Part shown: piece after piece, positions 54,492 through 64,000 of the stretch
How the letters are laid out: every line of letters begins with the position of its first letter
How positions within the stretch are numbered: the first letter of the stretch is position 1
Origin: Hygrophila difformis
Lineage: Eukaryota; Streptophyta; Magnoliopsida; Lamiales; Acanthaceae
Direction: 5' to 3'
Assembly (NCBI GenBank): GCA_030278955.1
Contig: JAOANR010000006.1
Location: 27,659,763 to 27,723,762, forward strand
DNA: 64,000 nucleotides
Position numbers and translations under genes: made by a program
Notes under the pieces: generated by a model
Databases searched by the model: none
Seen by the model: only the letters and a program-made list of their open reading frames with translations
What the model was told of the DNA's origin: nothing

Positions 54492-55354
54492 AGACCCTTG
54501 GGGGAATCAGCTCAGCAGGCGGGAGATTGAAGAGAATAGCTCGATTTTACTCTCCAGTCCACTTTTTAGAATTTAGTAGGTAGGTTAGGATTTAATTTTC
54601 TCTGCAATTTACTTTGATGTACTTCAGATTTGTAATTTGATTTCGTAGAATTGTAATTCGATTTCGTAGTAGATTCCTTTAAGATTAGCTGTTAGATTAG
54701 CTTGAGGATACCCTGGGAGGAGAGTTGCTTTCGGATCGCTTGTTCATCCACCATGACGATCATCATCTAAACTCCGACTCGTTCGCTCATCTTTGCATTA
54801 TTCTGATAGCAATCAGATTTCCAGGTGTATTCGTTTTTAATTCTTTGTTATTTGAGATACAAGAAGAATGATCGGTTATCAGATTGTGAATTTCTTATCT
54901 TTCTGGTTTCTATTTCTATTTCGTAATTCTGTTTCAGCAGAGTATAAACCTTAATTTCATTATTTAATCTGAATTTTGCATCATATCCTTAATTCGATTT
55001 TCGAAGATCATAACACTTCCACATTTTTAATTCGTAAATTGTTCGTTCCAATTACGTAAGAAATTTGGATATTGTAACCGAGTTAGGTATGATCTGGCAG
55101 AATTATGAATTCACTCGATTTTCTGTCAATATTATGTTTACAGACGAGAATCATAGTGTTTAATGTTCAAAACTCTAAAAGGTTCCTAGAGACCCATGCA
55201 GTGTTAATCATCGCTTGATAATCTTTAAGAATCAATAGCTTTGAGTTCATGAATTTGGATGCAAAAGATTCTATGTTCATAATTTTCTAAACGGAAATTC
55301 CAGAAGGTAGTTATGACAGTTATAAATTCTGATCATTTACTTCGAATAAGGGTA

Positions 55355-55740
55355 AACCCTCGCTTCATCCTAAAAGATGATGCGAGGAAATATCCAGATA
55401 GATCTATTGTGACAAAGGCTATTCAAATACTCACGCGATGTCAATCTGACAAAGCGAGAGGACCAACCTATAATGACAATAGACTTGATGTCCATTTTAC
55501 AGGGTATCAATTATTCACTTTTACTTCTTATACGTATATAACCCCTATCTATAAGTAGGAATTGAGTACCTCGCCGCATTCTTACAGAAACTATCGCGAG
55601 GCATTCAGTTCTTTGTATAAACAAAATCTGGGGAACATTCTTTGAATATTAGCTCCCTCCACGCTGTACAGACATAGCGTGCGGAAAATTGGAATGTTCA
55701 TAGTTTGAAACCCAAAATAGTTACTGCGAGCTATTTTGGA
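55355..55740. repeat. Inverted-word array, A2, downstream of TATA
   Basis: Second array of the CTCGC/GCGAG word (near 55359, 55381, 55431 CACGCGATG, 55451 AAAGCGAGAGG, 55570, 55592 ATCGCGAGG, 55676, 55726). It parallels the transcribed arrays of A0 and A1. Confidence 0.7.
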
Positions 55741-57222
55741 CACTTATTTTGCAGAGTTATTTCTCAAATCCTTTTTCTTGGGAAAGTTATTTCCTAATTC
55801 TGTCTAGTTTCCAATGTATATTTTGGAAGCATCCTTGCCTTTTGATTAAGAGGATTCAGAACCCTCAACGTCTCTTTATACATATAATACTACATATACA
55901 TATAATATTTTGGGATATTTCCCAATATATGATGAGTAATCTTACTTCATGATTACAAATTCACAATTCATATGTGCAATACGTATTACTATTTACACTG
56001 GTACGCTGAGAGAGATGATGATATAGGTTTTCTCAATCATTATTTACTCAGGACTGATAAAGAACAAACTTGTTCTTCAGTTGGGCATTTAGTACCTGTC
56101 GTTTAAAAGGGAAAGATGTTTCAAAAACCATCTTTTGTCCTAAAAATTAGTAGAGTATCAGGAAGATTAATTTCCGGGGTTCATGGTATTATAGTTATCA
56201 CTATATGCTATGAGTAGGAGATTAAATATTTCTCCTACAGTCTACTAATCCTGAGTCAAATCACGGATATTTGGAACTGTTTACAGAGATTTCTCGAGCT
56301 AAATCATTTATACAAATCTGAGTGGTCTGGATAAGTCAAGGATTTGAATAGCAATTTCATCTTGATATACTTACAAGACTATTATTCCTTATGAATACTT
56401 GCAGGAATTACTCTGAAGAAACAAGTCCTATGAAAACATTGGATGATAGATTTAAATATTAGCTTTTTCATTTGTTGTAGAGGACATCTAATACAGGATC
56501 ATAAGATCAGTTTGATCAGGGTAATAAAAAGAACAACTTCAAGTTCAGATGAATATAGTATGATTTAGAAGTGACCTCGAGTTGTCAAAGGCTTAATCTG
56601 AGTCTGAAAGAAAAAGATTAAGTGACGATTCTGAAAAGCTTTTATCACAGAAAGAGTCTGACAGATCATTCTGTGATGATAGTATTCCATGATTTCAGAG
56701 CTTAGAATGTCATGACACTGAATCATAAGTACCTGTCTTGGGAAGTAATTAAAGACATGAAGATTTGATTAAGTTGTGTAAAGGATTTTTCTATCTCAAT
56801 GAACTTCCATTATGTTTTAGCCAATGAAGTATGATATTCTCATCATATTCCTATTTCATTTGATTTGGTCTGTAACATCTTAAACACGTGAATAAGATCA
56901 TAATGTTCTACATCATTTTAATTGTTTTCTTTACTACGTTTACAGCTTTAAGCATTTACATTTCAGTAGTATTCTTTAGTAATCATCATTACAACATTCT
57001 TAAATCAAGAATAGAGACAGATTCTAGAGCTAATAATTCTATTAAAACACTTCTATCGTGTAACTCTCTTTTGAACGATCCCGACAATAAAAATAAATAT
57101 TGCAGCTTGATACCGTGCGCTTTCGGTAGGAAAAACTAGGCAAGCTTTTTAACAGCCCTATAGGACTTATAGTGTAAAGGCTGTCGGGGGGCATTGCAGC
57201 GGGGTTTTACCTCAAAGCTTCA

Positions 57223-57240
57223 TGGCGCCGTTGCCGGGGA
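57223..57240 (+). other. A2 primer binding site, tRNA-Asp type
   Basis: TGGCGCCGTTGCCGGGGA directly follows the LTR end CA. Identical to the A1 site. Confidence 0.92.
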
Positions 57241-57334
57241 GGGTGTAGCGTTATGAATTTTAGAACTGTAGATACTCTTGGTTTAATTGTAATTATTTAC
57301 TTTACATTATAATAAATTCATAAATTCTTTCATT

Positions 57335-59369
57335 TTGTTCACAGAGAAGCCTCAACAGTTTATGAGCGAGAGAATAACTCGATCTTCAAGACCACCTTTG
57401 CTTCCTTTTAATTGTGAACTTGAGAGAACAGCAAGGCTGATCAGAGCAAGTGCAAGAAGGAGACAGAGAGATCTTGCAGAAGGAAATCTTTCAACCATAA
57501 CTAGGATGGCTAACAATGGACAGAATGACGGACCTGGAAACTTACCAAATGGACAACCAGATAATCAGCAAAATATTCCACTTCGAGGACTTTTTCAAGC
57601 ACCACAAAGAGCTGCTGCACCACAATTTATTCATCAACACTATTTTCCACCAAATTTTGCTAATCCTGTTCCGAACCCTCAAGAAGAGCAATATCAACCA
57701 TGGCAACCTAATGTCGATCAATATTTGGCTGGGACGGATGAGGAGGTTGATAATACCACCTGGTATATTGAACCTAGCATCTTCTAGAGCTTTTTATGGA
57801 ATGAGTGCTGAAGATCCACATTTACATCTCAAGAAGTTTGTTGAACTAAGTAAGGCAGTGAAGAAAGGAAGAGCTTCAAGGGAAACCATTCAGTTGGCTA
57901 TGTTTCCATTCTCTTTGGATGGCTCAGCTAAAGAATGGTATGATTCATTAAATGCTCAACAGAAGGCTACATGGCCAGAATTAGTCAGGAATTTCCTACT
58001 CAAGTATTTTCCTGAAAGCAAGGTTGACGAATGGGTAGACAAGATCTCTAGTTTCAAGATGAGAAAAGGGGAATCTCTTAAGGATGCCCAGGACAGATTC
58101 TTCGACATGCTCAAGAGATGTCCACAGCATGGTATAACTGAAAGAAGGCTATTGAAGATCTTCTTCACTGGACTCACTCACACTTGGCAGATGATGATTA
58201 ATGCCACTGGAGGGGAACAATTACTTCAAATGCCACTTGATAGAGCGTGGTCAACAATAGATACCATGACAGCCAGCAGGGCAGTCCTCCAGGACGATGA
58301 TCCACCATCTCCTACCAGAAAAAGTCTTGTCATCCATACAGACAAAAATGAAGAGAAATTTGCAGCACTCACCAAGCAGATTGCTGATCTACAGTTAGCT
58401 CAGCAAGCAAATCAACAGGCTCAGCATCAACAACAACAACAACCAGTGATGATCCTTCAACCTGCTCCAATGGAACCGGTGTATCAGTGCGGAATTTGCT
58501 CAGGGCCACATCACAATGATCAGTGTCCACAAATTCAGGAAGCCCCAAAGCAAGATGAGAGCTGTAACTACACCGGATTCCAGAACAAACACCCGAATCT
58601 GAGCTATGGTAATACTCAGAACGCACAAAATGCACATCTTCTGAACCCACAACAACCAAATCAGCAGCAGTTTCGTCCTCCACAACCATTTTATCCACAA
58701 CAACAGATGTACCCACAGAGACCTTTCCAACAGGTGAACCAACAGAATAGGCCGTTTGGACAGTTTGCACCAGTCCCGGTGAACTTTCCACAACAACCTT
58801 ATCCTGTTGCTCAAGATAATACTTACTCTTTAAAGGTGGAGAATGCTCTGAAGGAGTTCATTGTTAAGCAGACAGAGACGAATAACCAACTGCAGGCTTC
58901 AATCAAGAATGTTGAGAATTCAGTAACAGAGATGGCCAAATTACTACAGCAGAGAGAAAAAGGAAAATTACCAAGTTCTTCTGAAACAAACCCACAATGT
59001 AAGGCAGTTACATTGAGGGGAGGAAAAGAGGTTGTTGATCCTGAATTTGAAAAGAAAAGAGATAGGTTGCTGCAGCAGAAAAAGTTCAAGGATGTTCAAA
59101 CAATGGAAGAAGATGATCACCCTGAACAGAGACAGATACTTGAGGATAAGGGTTTGGAAAAGAATGTCTCAGGATATTCCTTTCCTAAGGAAAAAGAGGG
59201 AGGTAATGATAATCCTAACTCTACAGGTAACAAAAAGGATTCACTGGATGAACACATGCCCAGGATACCATATCCTGGGAGACTCAAAAATGATCTTCAA
59301 GAAATTAAATTTAAGAAATTTCTTGAAAAGATTAAGCCATTGAAATATCAATCCATATGGTTGAATTAA
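57335..59369 (+). pseudogene. A2 gag, one frameshift inside
   Basis: The start is either the ATG at 57335 or, more like A1, the one at 57362 (MSERITRSSRPP). The N-terminal frame runs to 57787. Near 57780 a frameshift moves coding into the frame 57516-59369. That frame carries the Ty3 capsid block (FYGMSAEDPHLHLKKF, MFPFSLDGSAKEWYDSLN, FLLKYFPESKVDEW, DRFFDMLKRCPQHG), a single knuckle-like motif (CGICSGPHHNDQC), a Gln/Pro-rich stretch at 58370-58800 and a Lys/Glu-rich linker. A second frameshift near 59340 separates it from protease. The domain order matches A1. Confidence 0.85.
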
Positions 59370-62300
59370 TTGCTGAAATGCCCACTTACGCTAAGTTTCT
59401 GAAAGAATTAATTTCAGGGAAAAGAAGTGCAGGAGAGCAGCAAATGGTGGTCTTAAATCAAAATTGTAGCTTGGTTCTTCAACAAAGGATTCCTCCAAAG
59501 CTTGAAGATCCAGGGAGTTTCACTTTACCTCTGATTATCAACTATAAAGAAGCTGGGCGAGGACTCTGTGACTTAGGAAGCAGCATCAATGTAATGCCAC
59601 TTGCTATGGCGAGACGTTTGGATTTGGGAAAGATGAGGCCAGTCAATATGACCCTCTTCTTTGCTGATCAATCGAGCACCAGACCAGAAAGGATCATTGA
59701 AGATGTTATAGTAAAGACAGGAGGCCTTTGTTTTCCAGCTGACTTTGTCATTCTTGATATCGACGAAAATGTCAGAATTCCTATCATATTAGGGAGGCCT
59801 TTTCTGGTGACTGCGGGAGCCATGATTGATGCAAAGAATGGCATAGTGAAGCTTCATGTTGATAACCAGGAGGTCACTTTTGACATGATGAAGATGTCAA
59901 CATATCCTTTTAACGCTTTTGAAACCAATGTAGCGGGGAAGGAATTAGAAGATAGTACTATGGAGGGGGGAAATCTTTTTGATTACTATAATCTCTTTAC
60001 CACTGATGTAACTGAGAACAATCTCACCCCACTCACAAATGCTAAAGATGCTACTTTTGCTTACTTGTGTGCGGTTAGATTCGCTGATCCTGAGACTGGT
60101 GAAATCAAGGATGGATCAGAAAGTGAGGATATGCCATCTTCAGAGCAATCTGAGGATGACATTGATAAAACAGACCCTTCTGAAGAAGGATCTGATTTAA
60201 AGATGGAAGTGCAAACTCGAAGCAGATTAACTCCATCAATAGAAAACCCACCTGAGCTTGAGCTTAAAGTATTACCAGAACATCTTAAGTATGCCTTTTT
60301 GGCAGACAAAAAGAAGCTTCCGGTAATAATTTCATCCAAATTGAGTGAAGAACAAGAACAAGCTCTAGTAGGTACTCTTAAAAATCATATTCAGGCAATT
60401 GCTTGGACTATAGCAGATATCAAAGGCATCAGTCCACACATTTGTATGCATAGGATTCTGATGGAGGATGAATACAAACCGTCCAGACAACCACAAAGGA
60501 GGTTAAATCCACCAATGCAGGAAGTTGTCAAGAAGGAGGTAATCAAGCTACTTGATGCAGGTATAATCTATCCTATCTCTGATAGTAAATGGGTGAGTCC
60601 AACACAAGTTGTACCCAAAAAGGGTGGGATTTGTATTGTGACCAATGAACATGGTGATGAAGTAGCAACAAGACCAGTAACTGGTTGGAGAGTTTGCATT
60701 GACTATAGAAAATTAAACACTGCCACAAGAAAAGATCATTTTCCTTTACCGTTCATTGATTAAATGTTAGAAAGATTGTCAGGTAAACCATTTTACAGTT
60801 TTCTAGATGGTTATTCAGGTTATAATCAAATAGTTATTGCTAGTGAAGATCATGAGAAAACAACTTATACATGCCCATATGGAACATTTGCTTATAGAAG
60901 AATGCCTTTTGGATTATGTAATGCTCCTGCTACATTTCAAAGATGCATGATGAGTATTTTCTCTGATTTTATTGAAAAATGCATTGAAGTGTTTATGGAT
61001 GATTTTACTGTTCATGGAACTGACTTTGAAGATTCTTTAATAAATTTGTCAAAAATTTTGCAGAGATGTGAGGACACTAACTTAGTTCTTAACTGGGAAA
61101 AGTGTCATTTCATGGTTCAGGAAGGAATTGTCCTAGGACACAAAGTATCTAGAGCAGGAATAGAAGTAGATAAGGCTAAGGTTTCTGTAATAGCAAATTT
61201 ACCACCACCTAAAACAATTAAGGCAGTAAGGAGTTTTCTTGGTCATGCTGGTTTTTATAGAAGGTTTATTAAGGACTTTTCTAAGATAGCAAGACCTTTG
61301 TGTAATCTTCTTCATAAGGATGTGACATTTAGCTTTGATGAAGATTACTTAACAGCTTTTAAGACTTTGAAGGAGAAATTAATCACTGCACCTATAGTTC
61401 AGTCTCCTGATTGGAGTCTACCTTTTGAGCTTATGTGCGATGGAAGTGAGAATGCAGTAGGAGCAGTTTTGGGGCAACACAAAGAAGGCAAACATCATGT
61501 TATCTATTATGCTAGCCATACTCTTAATGATGCCCAGATAAACTACACTACTACAGAAAAGGAAATGTATGCTGTAGTTTTTGCCTTTGATAAGTTCAGA
61601 CAGTATCTTATTGGAGCCCAAACTATAGTTTACACAGATCATTCTGCATTACGATATCTTTTCTCAAAGCAAGAAGCCAAACCGAGGCTGATAAGATGGG
61701 TTTTACTTCTACAAGAATTTGACATTATTATCAAGGATAGAAAAGGAAAAGATAATGGAGTAGCAGACCACCTTTCTAGATTGGAGGAGAAAACAGAGAA
61801 GGAGGAAGTTGTAAATGATAAATTTCCAGATGAACAATTGTATGCTTTGCAGTTGCATCAATTTGATTGTCCTTGGTTTTCAGATTTTGCTAATTATCTA
61901 GCTTGCAAGATTGTCCCAAAGTTTAAAGACTCTCATCAGAAGTCAAGGTTTTTCAGAGAAATTCAGAAATACTATTGGGATGACCCCTTTTTATTCAAGT
62001 TTTGTTCAGACCAGGTTATTAGGCGCTGTGTTCATGAAAAAGAAGGTTTCCAAATTGTTAGAAAGTGTCATGAGAACCCTTTAGGAGGCCATCATGGTCC
62101 TGCTAGGACTGCTAGAAAAGTTCTAGACTGTGGGTTTTACTGGCCAACTATCTTTTTGGATTCCCAGAAACTTATAAAGATGTGTGACAAATGTCAAAGA
62201 TTTGGAAACATTTCAATGAGAGAAGAAATGCCTCAAAAAGGGATTTTAGAAGTAGAGATATTTGATGTTTGGGGAATTGATTTTATGGGACCATTCCCCC

Positions 62301-63148
62301 CATCTTTTGGTAATCATTATATTCTAGTAGCCGTTGATTATGTTTCAAAATGGGTAGAAGCAGTAGCCTTACCCAATAATGAAGCTAAACAAGTTACTAA
62401 ATTTCTACAGAAGAATATTTTTACCAGGTTTGGAGCCCCTCGTGCCATTATATCTGATGGAGGATCTCACTTTGTGAATAAACTCTTTGAGAAATTACTG
62501 AAGCAGTATGGTGTTCATCATAAAGTTGGATCACCATATCATCCTCAGACAAGTGGACAGGTGGAGGTATCTAATAAGGAAATTAAGCACATTTTACAAG
62601 CTTCTGTGAACATTACAAGAAAAGACTGGTCAAAGAAGTTAGATGATGCTTTATGGGCTTACAGAACTGCTTTTAAAACTCCTATAGGAATGTCTCCCTA
62701 CAGATTAGTTTTTGGAAAAGCATGTCATCTCCCAGTTGAGCTAGAACATAGAGCATATTGGGCCATTAAAATGCTCAACATGGATTTTCAGTCAAGACAA
62801 GATAACAGGAAGTTTGATCTGTCTAAACTGGAAGAGATGAGACTGGAAGCATATGAAAGCAGCAATATTTATAAAGATCGAACTAAGAAAATTCATGATT
62901 CAAAAATTAAACATAAGGAATTTTCTGTTGGTCAATTGGTTTTGCTTTATAATTCTCGTTTGATATTATTTCCAGGTAAGCTCAGATCAAGGTGGACAGG
63001 ACCATTTCCTGTTGTAGCTGTTCATGACAATGGATCAGTTACAATTATGATCAATGAAGGAAAAAAGACTGTAAATGGACACAGGCTAAAGGAATATATT
63101 GGCCAACAAGATCTAAATATCCAATCTGAATATTTGGATAATCCTTAG
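59357..63148 (+). pseudogene. A2 pol: protease, RT, RNase H, integrase; one stop
   Basis: One frame of 1,263 codons broken only by a TAA at 60761-60763, just after FPLPFID, at the start of the RT palm. Protease: CDLGSSINVMPLAMARRLDL and [46 protein letters not shown], catalytic VFMDDF. RNase [17 protein letters not shown] and TDHSALRYL. Integrase: an HHCC zinc region ([22 protein letters not shown]), a core with Asp, Asp and Glu in [20 protein letters not shown] and [14 protein letters not shown], and the GPFPVVAV C-terminal block. No chromodomain is present. All visible catalytic residues are kept. Confidence 0.9.
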
Positions 63149-63888
63149 TTTTCTGTTTTCTTTAAAAAAAAAAAAAAAAAAATAGGGGGGTGGATACTAC
63201 CCAGGTTAACTGAGTAGTATTTCCCTTTTCTTTAGATTTATTTTTCATCTCTAATTCTTTTATTCTTTATTTTCAGGAATTCGAGAAATGAAGCTGTGAT
63301 GGAATGAAGGAGGATGAGACAAGAATCTTCAAACAGGTTTTTGAGTATTAAGTGTTTGGAAAATGAAGTATGAATGGATCCTGAGGCCACGCTCCTGTAA
63401 TTTTGTCAAAGCGTGAGTTAAAAAATGAATTACTCTTGCTCACGCTTTGTAAAAGTTATGATGCGAGGTGATCAGTTCAAATTTTTATTCTGTTCAAAAT
63501 GATAATTTGTTAAGGAATAAGAGTTTGATGTCTACGCTTTGTCGAAAAACAAAGCGAGACTATTTTACTCTGGGAATTGTACAAGAATGTTTTCTCGCGT
63601 TGTAATTAACAAAGCGAGAAAGGATTTTTATAGCCACGCAATGACAATCGACAGAGCGAGAGTCTGGGAATTTTGAACGGATAGATTTTCAAACTTCTCA
63701 AAGACCAAAATACCCTTTTCAGACTCTTCTTCTTCTCTTACACCAACCATCACACGTCGTTTCAACCGCCAGTAATTATGGCAGAATTTAGTTTTTCTGC
63801 TATAAAATCTAGTCGAATCCTCCTCTTCTTTCATCTCAAACATTTTCCATCCTAAGAAATTATCCTAAAACCATTATCAAAAGTCAGA
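63149..63888 (+). promoter_or_regulatory. Post-pol spacer with word array and internal TATA box
   Basis: A long A run and AATAGGGGGG (63161-63188) follow pol. From 63390 to 63680 about ten copies of the A2 LTR word occur in both orientations (AAAGCGTGAG 63408, CTCACGCTTT 63441, GCGAGG 63462, AAAGCGAG 63552, CTCGCGTT 63594, AAAGCGAG 63610, AGCGAGAG 63656). A TATA box (TATAAAAT, 63801-63808) lies 81 bases before the ATG of the next ORF. The order word array, TATA, transcription unit is the same as in the LTR, but the surrounding sequence is not LTR sequence. Confidence 0.55.
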
Positions 63889-64000
63889 ATGGCCGCAGCA
63901 GCTCCAAATGCTAGAACATCCATTCTAGACATTCCTGATGAAATCTTGGGAGATATTCTCTCAAGGTTGGGAAGAGAAGAAATGAAGGATGTAGCCAGGT
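63889..64000 (+). CDS. F-box-like ORF in env position of A2 (partial)
   Basis: The frame opens at ATG 63889 and is still open at the window end (37 full codons). Residues about 11-37 read as the start of an F-box: SILDIPDEILGDILSRLG followed by REEMKDVAR, matching the family pattern LPDEILxxILSRL with a following K..R helix. F-box proteins link substrates to SCF ubiquitin ligases through SKP1. The ORF lies after pol, where Athila elements often have an env-like ORF, and has its own upstream TATA box. It may be a host gene captured by the element, an element-specific gene, or a host gene next to a truncated element; the window ends before this can be decided. Confidence 0.65.
   Translation, partial: MAAAAPNARTSILDIPDEILGDILSRLGREEMKDVAR

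Larger units (their letters stand above)
53894..57222 (+). mobile_element. A2 5' LTR, about 3.3 kb
   Basis: The right end is fixed by ...AAAGCTTCA directly before the primer site at 57223. The left end is placed at TGATGACAGCC (53894), where the copia gag homology stops; this resembles the A0/A1 start TGATAATGGCC. A start two bases earlier (53892) is also possible. The LTR carries the TATA box and the two word arrays listed separately. The stretch 55750-57220 shows no gene. Confidence 0.75.
53894..64000 (+). mobile_element. Athila-like Ty3/gypsy element A2, cut by the window end
   Basis: Plus-strand order: LTR 53894-57222, tRNA-Asp primer site 57223-57240, gag from 57335, protease-RT-RNase H-integrase to 63148, a 740-base non-coding stretch, then an ORF starting at 63889 that runs off the window. 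The clade matches A1 in primer site, gag, protease and RT. It has fewer lesions than A1: two frameshifts (near 57780 and 59340) and one stop (60761-60763). It is inserted into a copia gag. The 3' LTR is outside the window, so age and target duplication cannot be read. Confidence 0.85.

Noticed and set aside
63149..63888. Start of the A2 3' LTR after pol
   Set aside because: The start TGATGACAGCC and neighbouring LTR sequence are not found; only the short word array is shared with the LTR.

Overview
The window looks like nuclear DNA from a flowering plant, most likely a eudicot. The evidence is one 24-exon LRR receptor kinase gene with plant-type introns, surrounded by plant-specific transposons: Athila-like Ty3/gypsy, chromovirus, Sirevirus-like Ty1/copia, a MuDR-type MULE, hAT and Stowaway miniature elements, and a tRNA-derived SINE. 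I see no rRNA gene, no organellar sequence and no CRISPR array. The species cannot be told from the sequence.

Layout, left to right. (1) 1-3890 is part of the giant LTR of an Athila-like element (A0), nested in the reverse transcriptase of a second, related element (A1, 3891-12973, minus strand; 4.67-kb 5' LTR at 8305-12973). (2) A1 sits in the 3' end of a decayed MULE transposase gene (12974-26865, minus strand). One MULE intron carries a very young 9.6-kb gypsy element (15579-25191) with two 2,488-bp LTRs and AACAC target-site duplications. That element has lost most of pol and carries, antisense to itself, a 'putative plant transposon protein' gene. (3) 27652-36249 is the only host gene that looks intact: a 1,032-residue LRR-malectin receptor kinase, with two MITEs in its sixth intron. 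(4) 36250-42220 is intergenic DNA packed with small non-autonomous elements. (5) From roughly 42900 a plus-strand Ty1/copia element is broken by an 8.7-kb Sirevirus-like element (43478-52176, TSD CTACG) and by an 808-bp hAT element, and is cut inside its gag zinc knuckle by a third Athila-like element (A2, 53894 to beyond the window end).

The part most worth a second look is the Athila-like group. All three LTRs share one plan: an array of short inverted words upstream of a TATA box, then a second array about 0.6-1 kb downstream of it. Each LTR uses a different word: ATTCGGTCTAGACCGAAT in A0, TGACGCCAA/TGACGTCA in A1, and (A)AAGCGAG/CGCGAGG in A2. In A2 the same word array plus a TATA box recurs after pol, just upstream of an ORF whose N-terminus reads as an F-box domain. 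Separately, an ORF of the same 'plant transposon protein' type sits intact in the env position of the Sirevirus-like element and antisense in the young gypsy element. Every pol gene in the window is broken or missing, while these two accessory ORFs are open.
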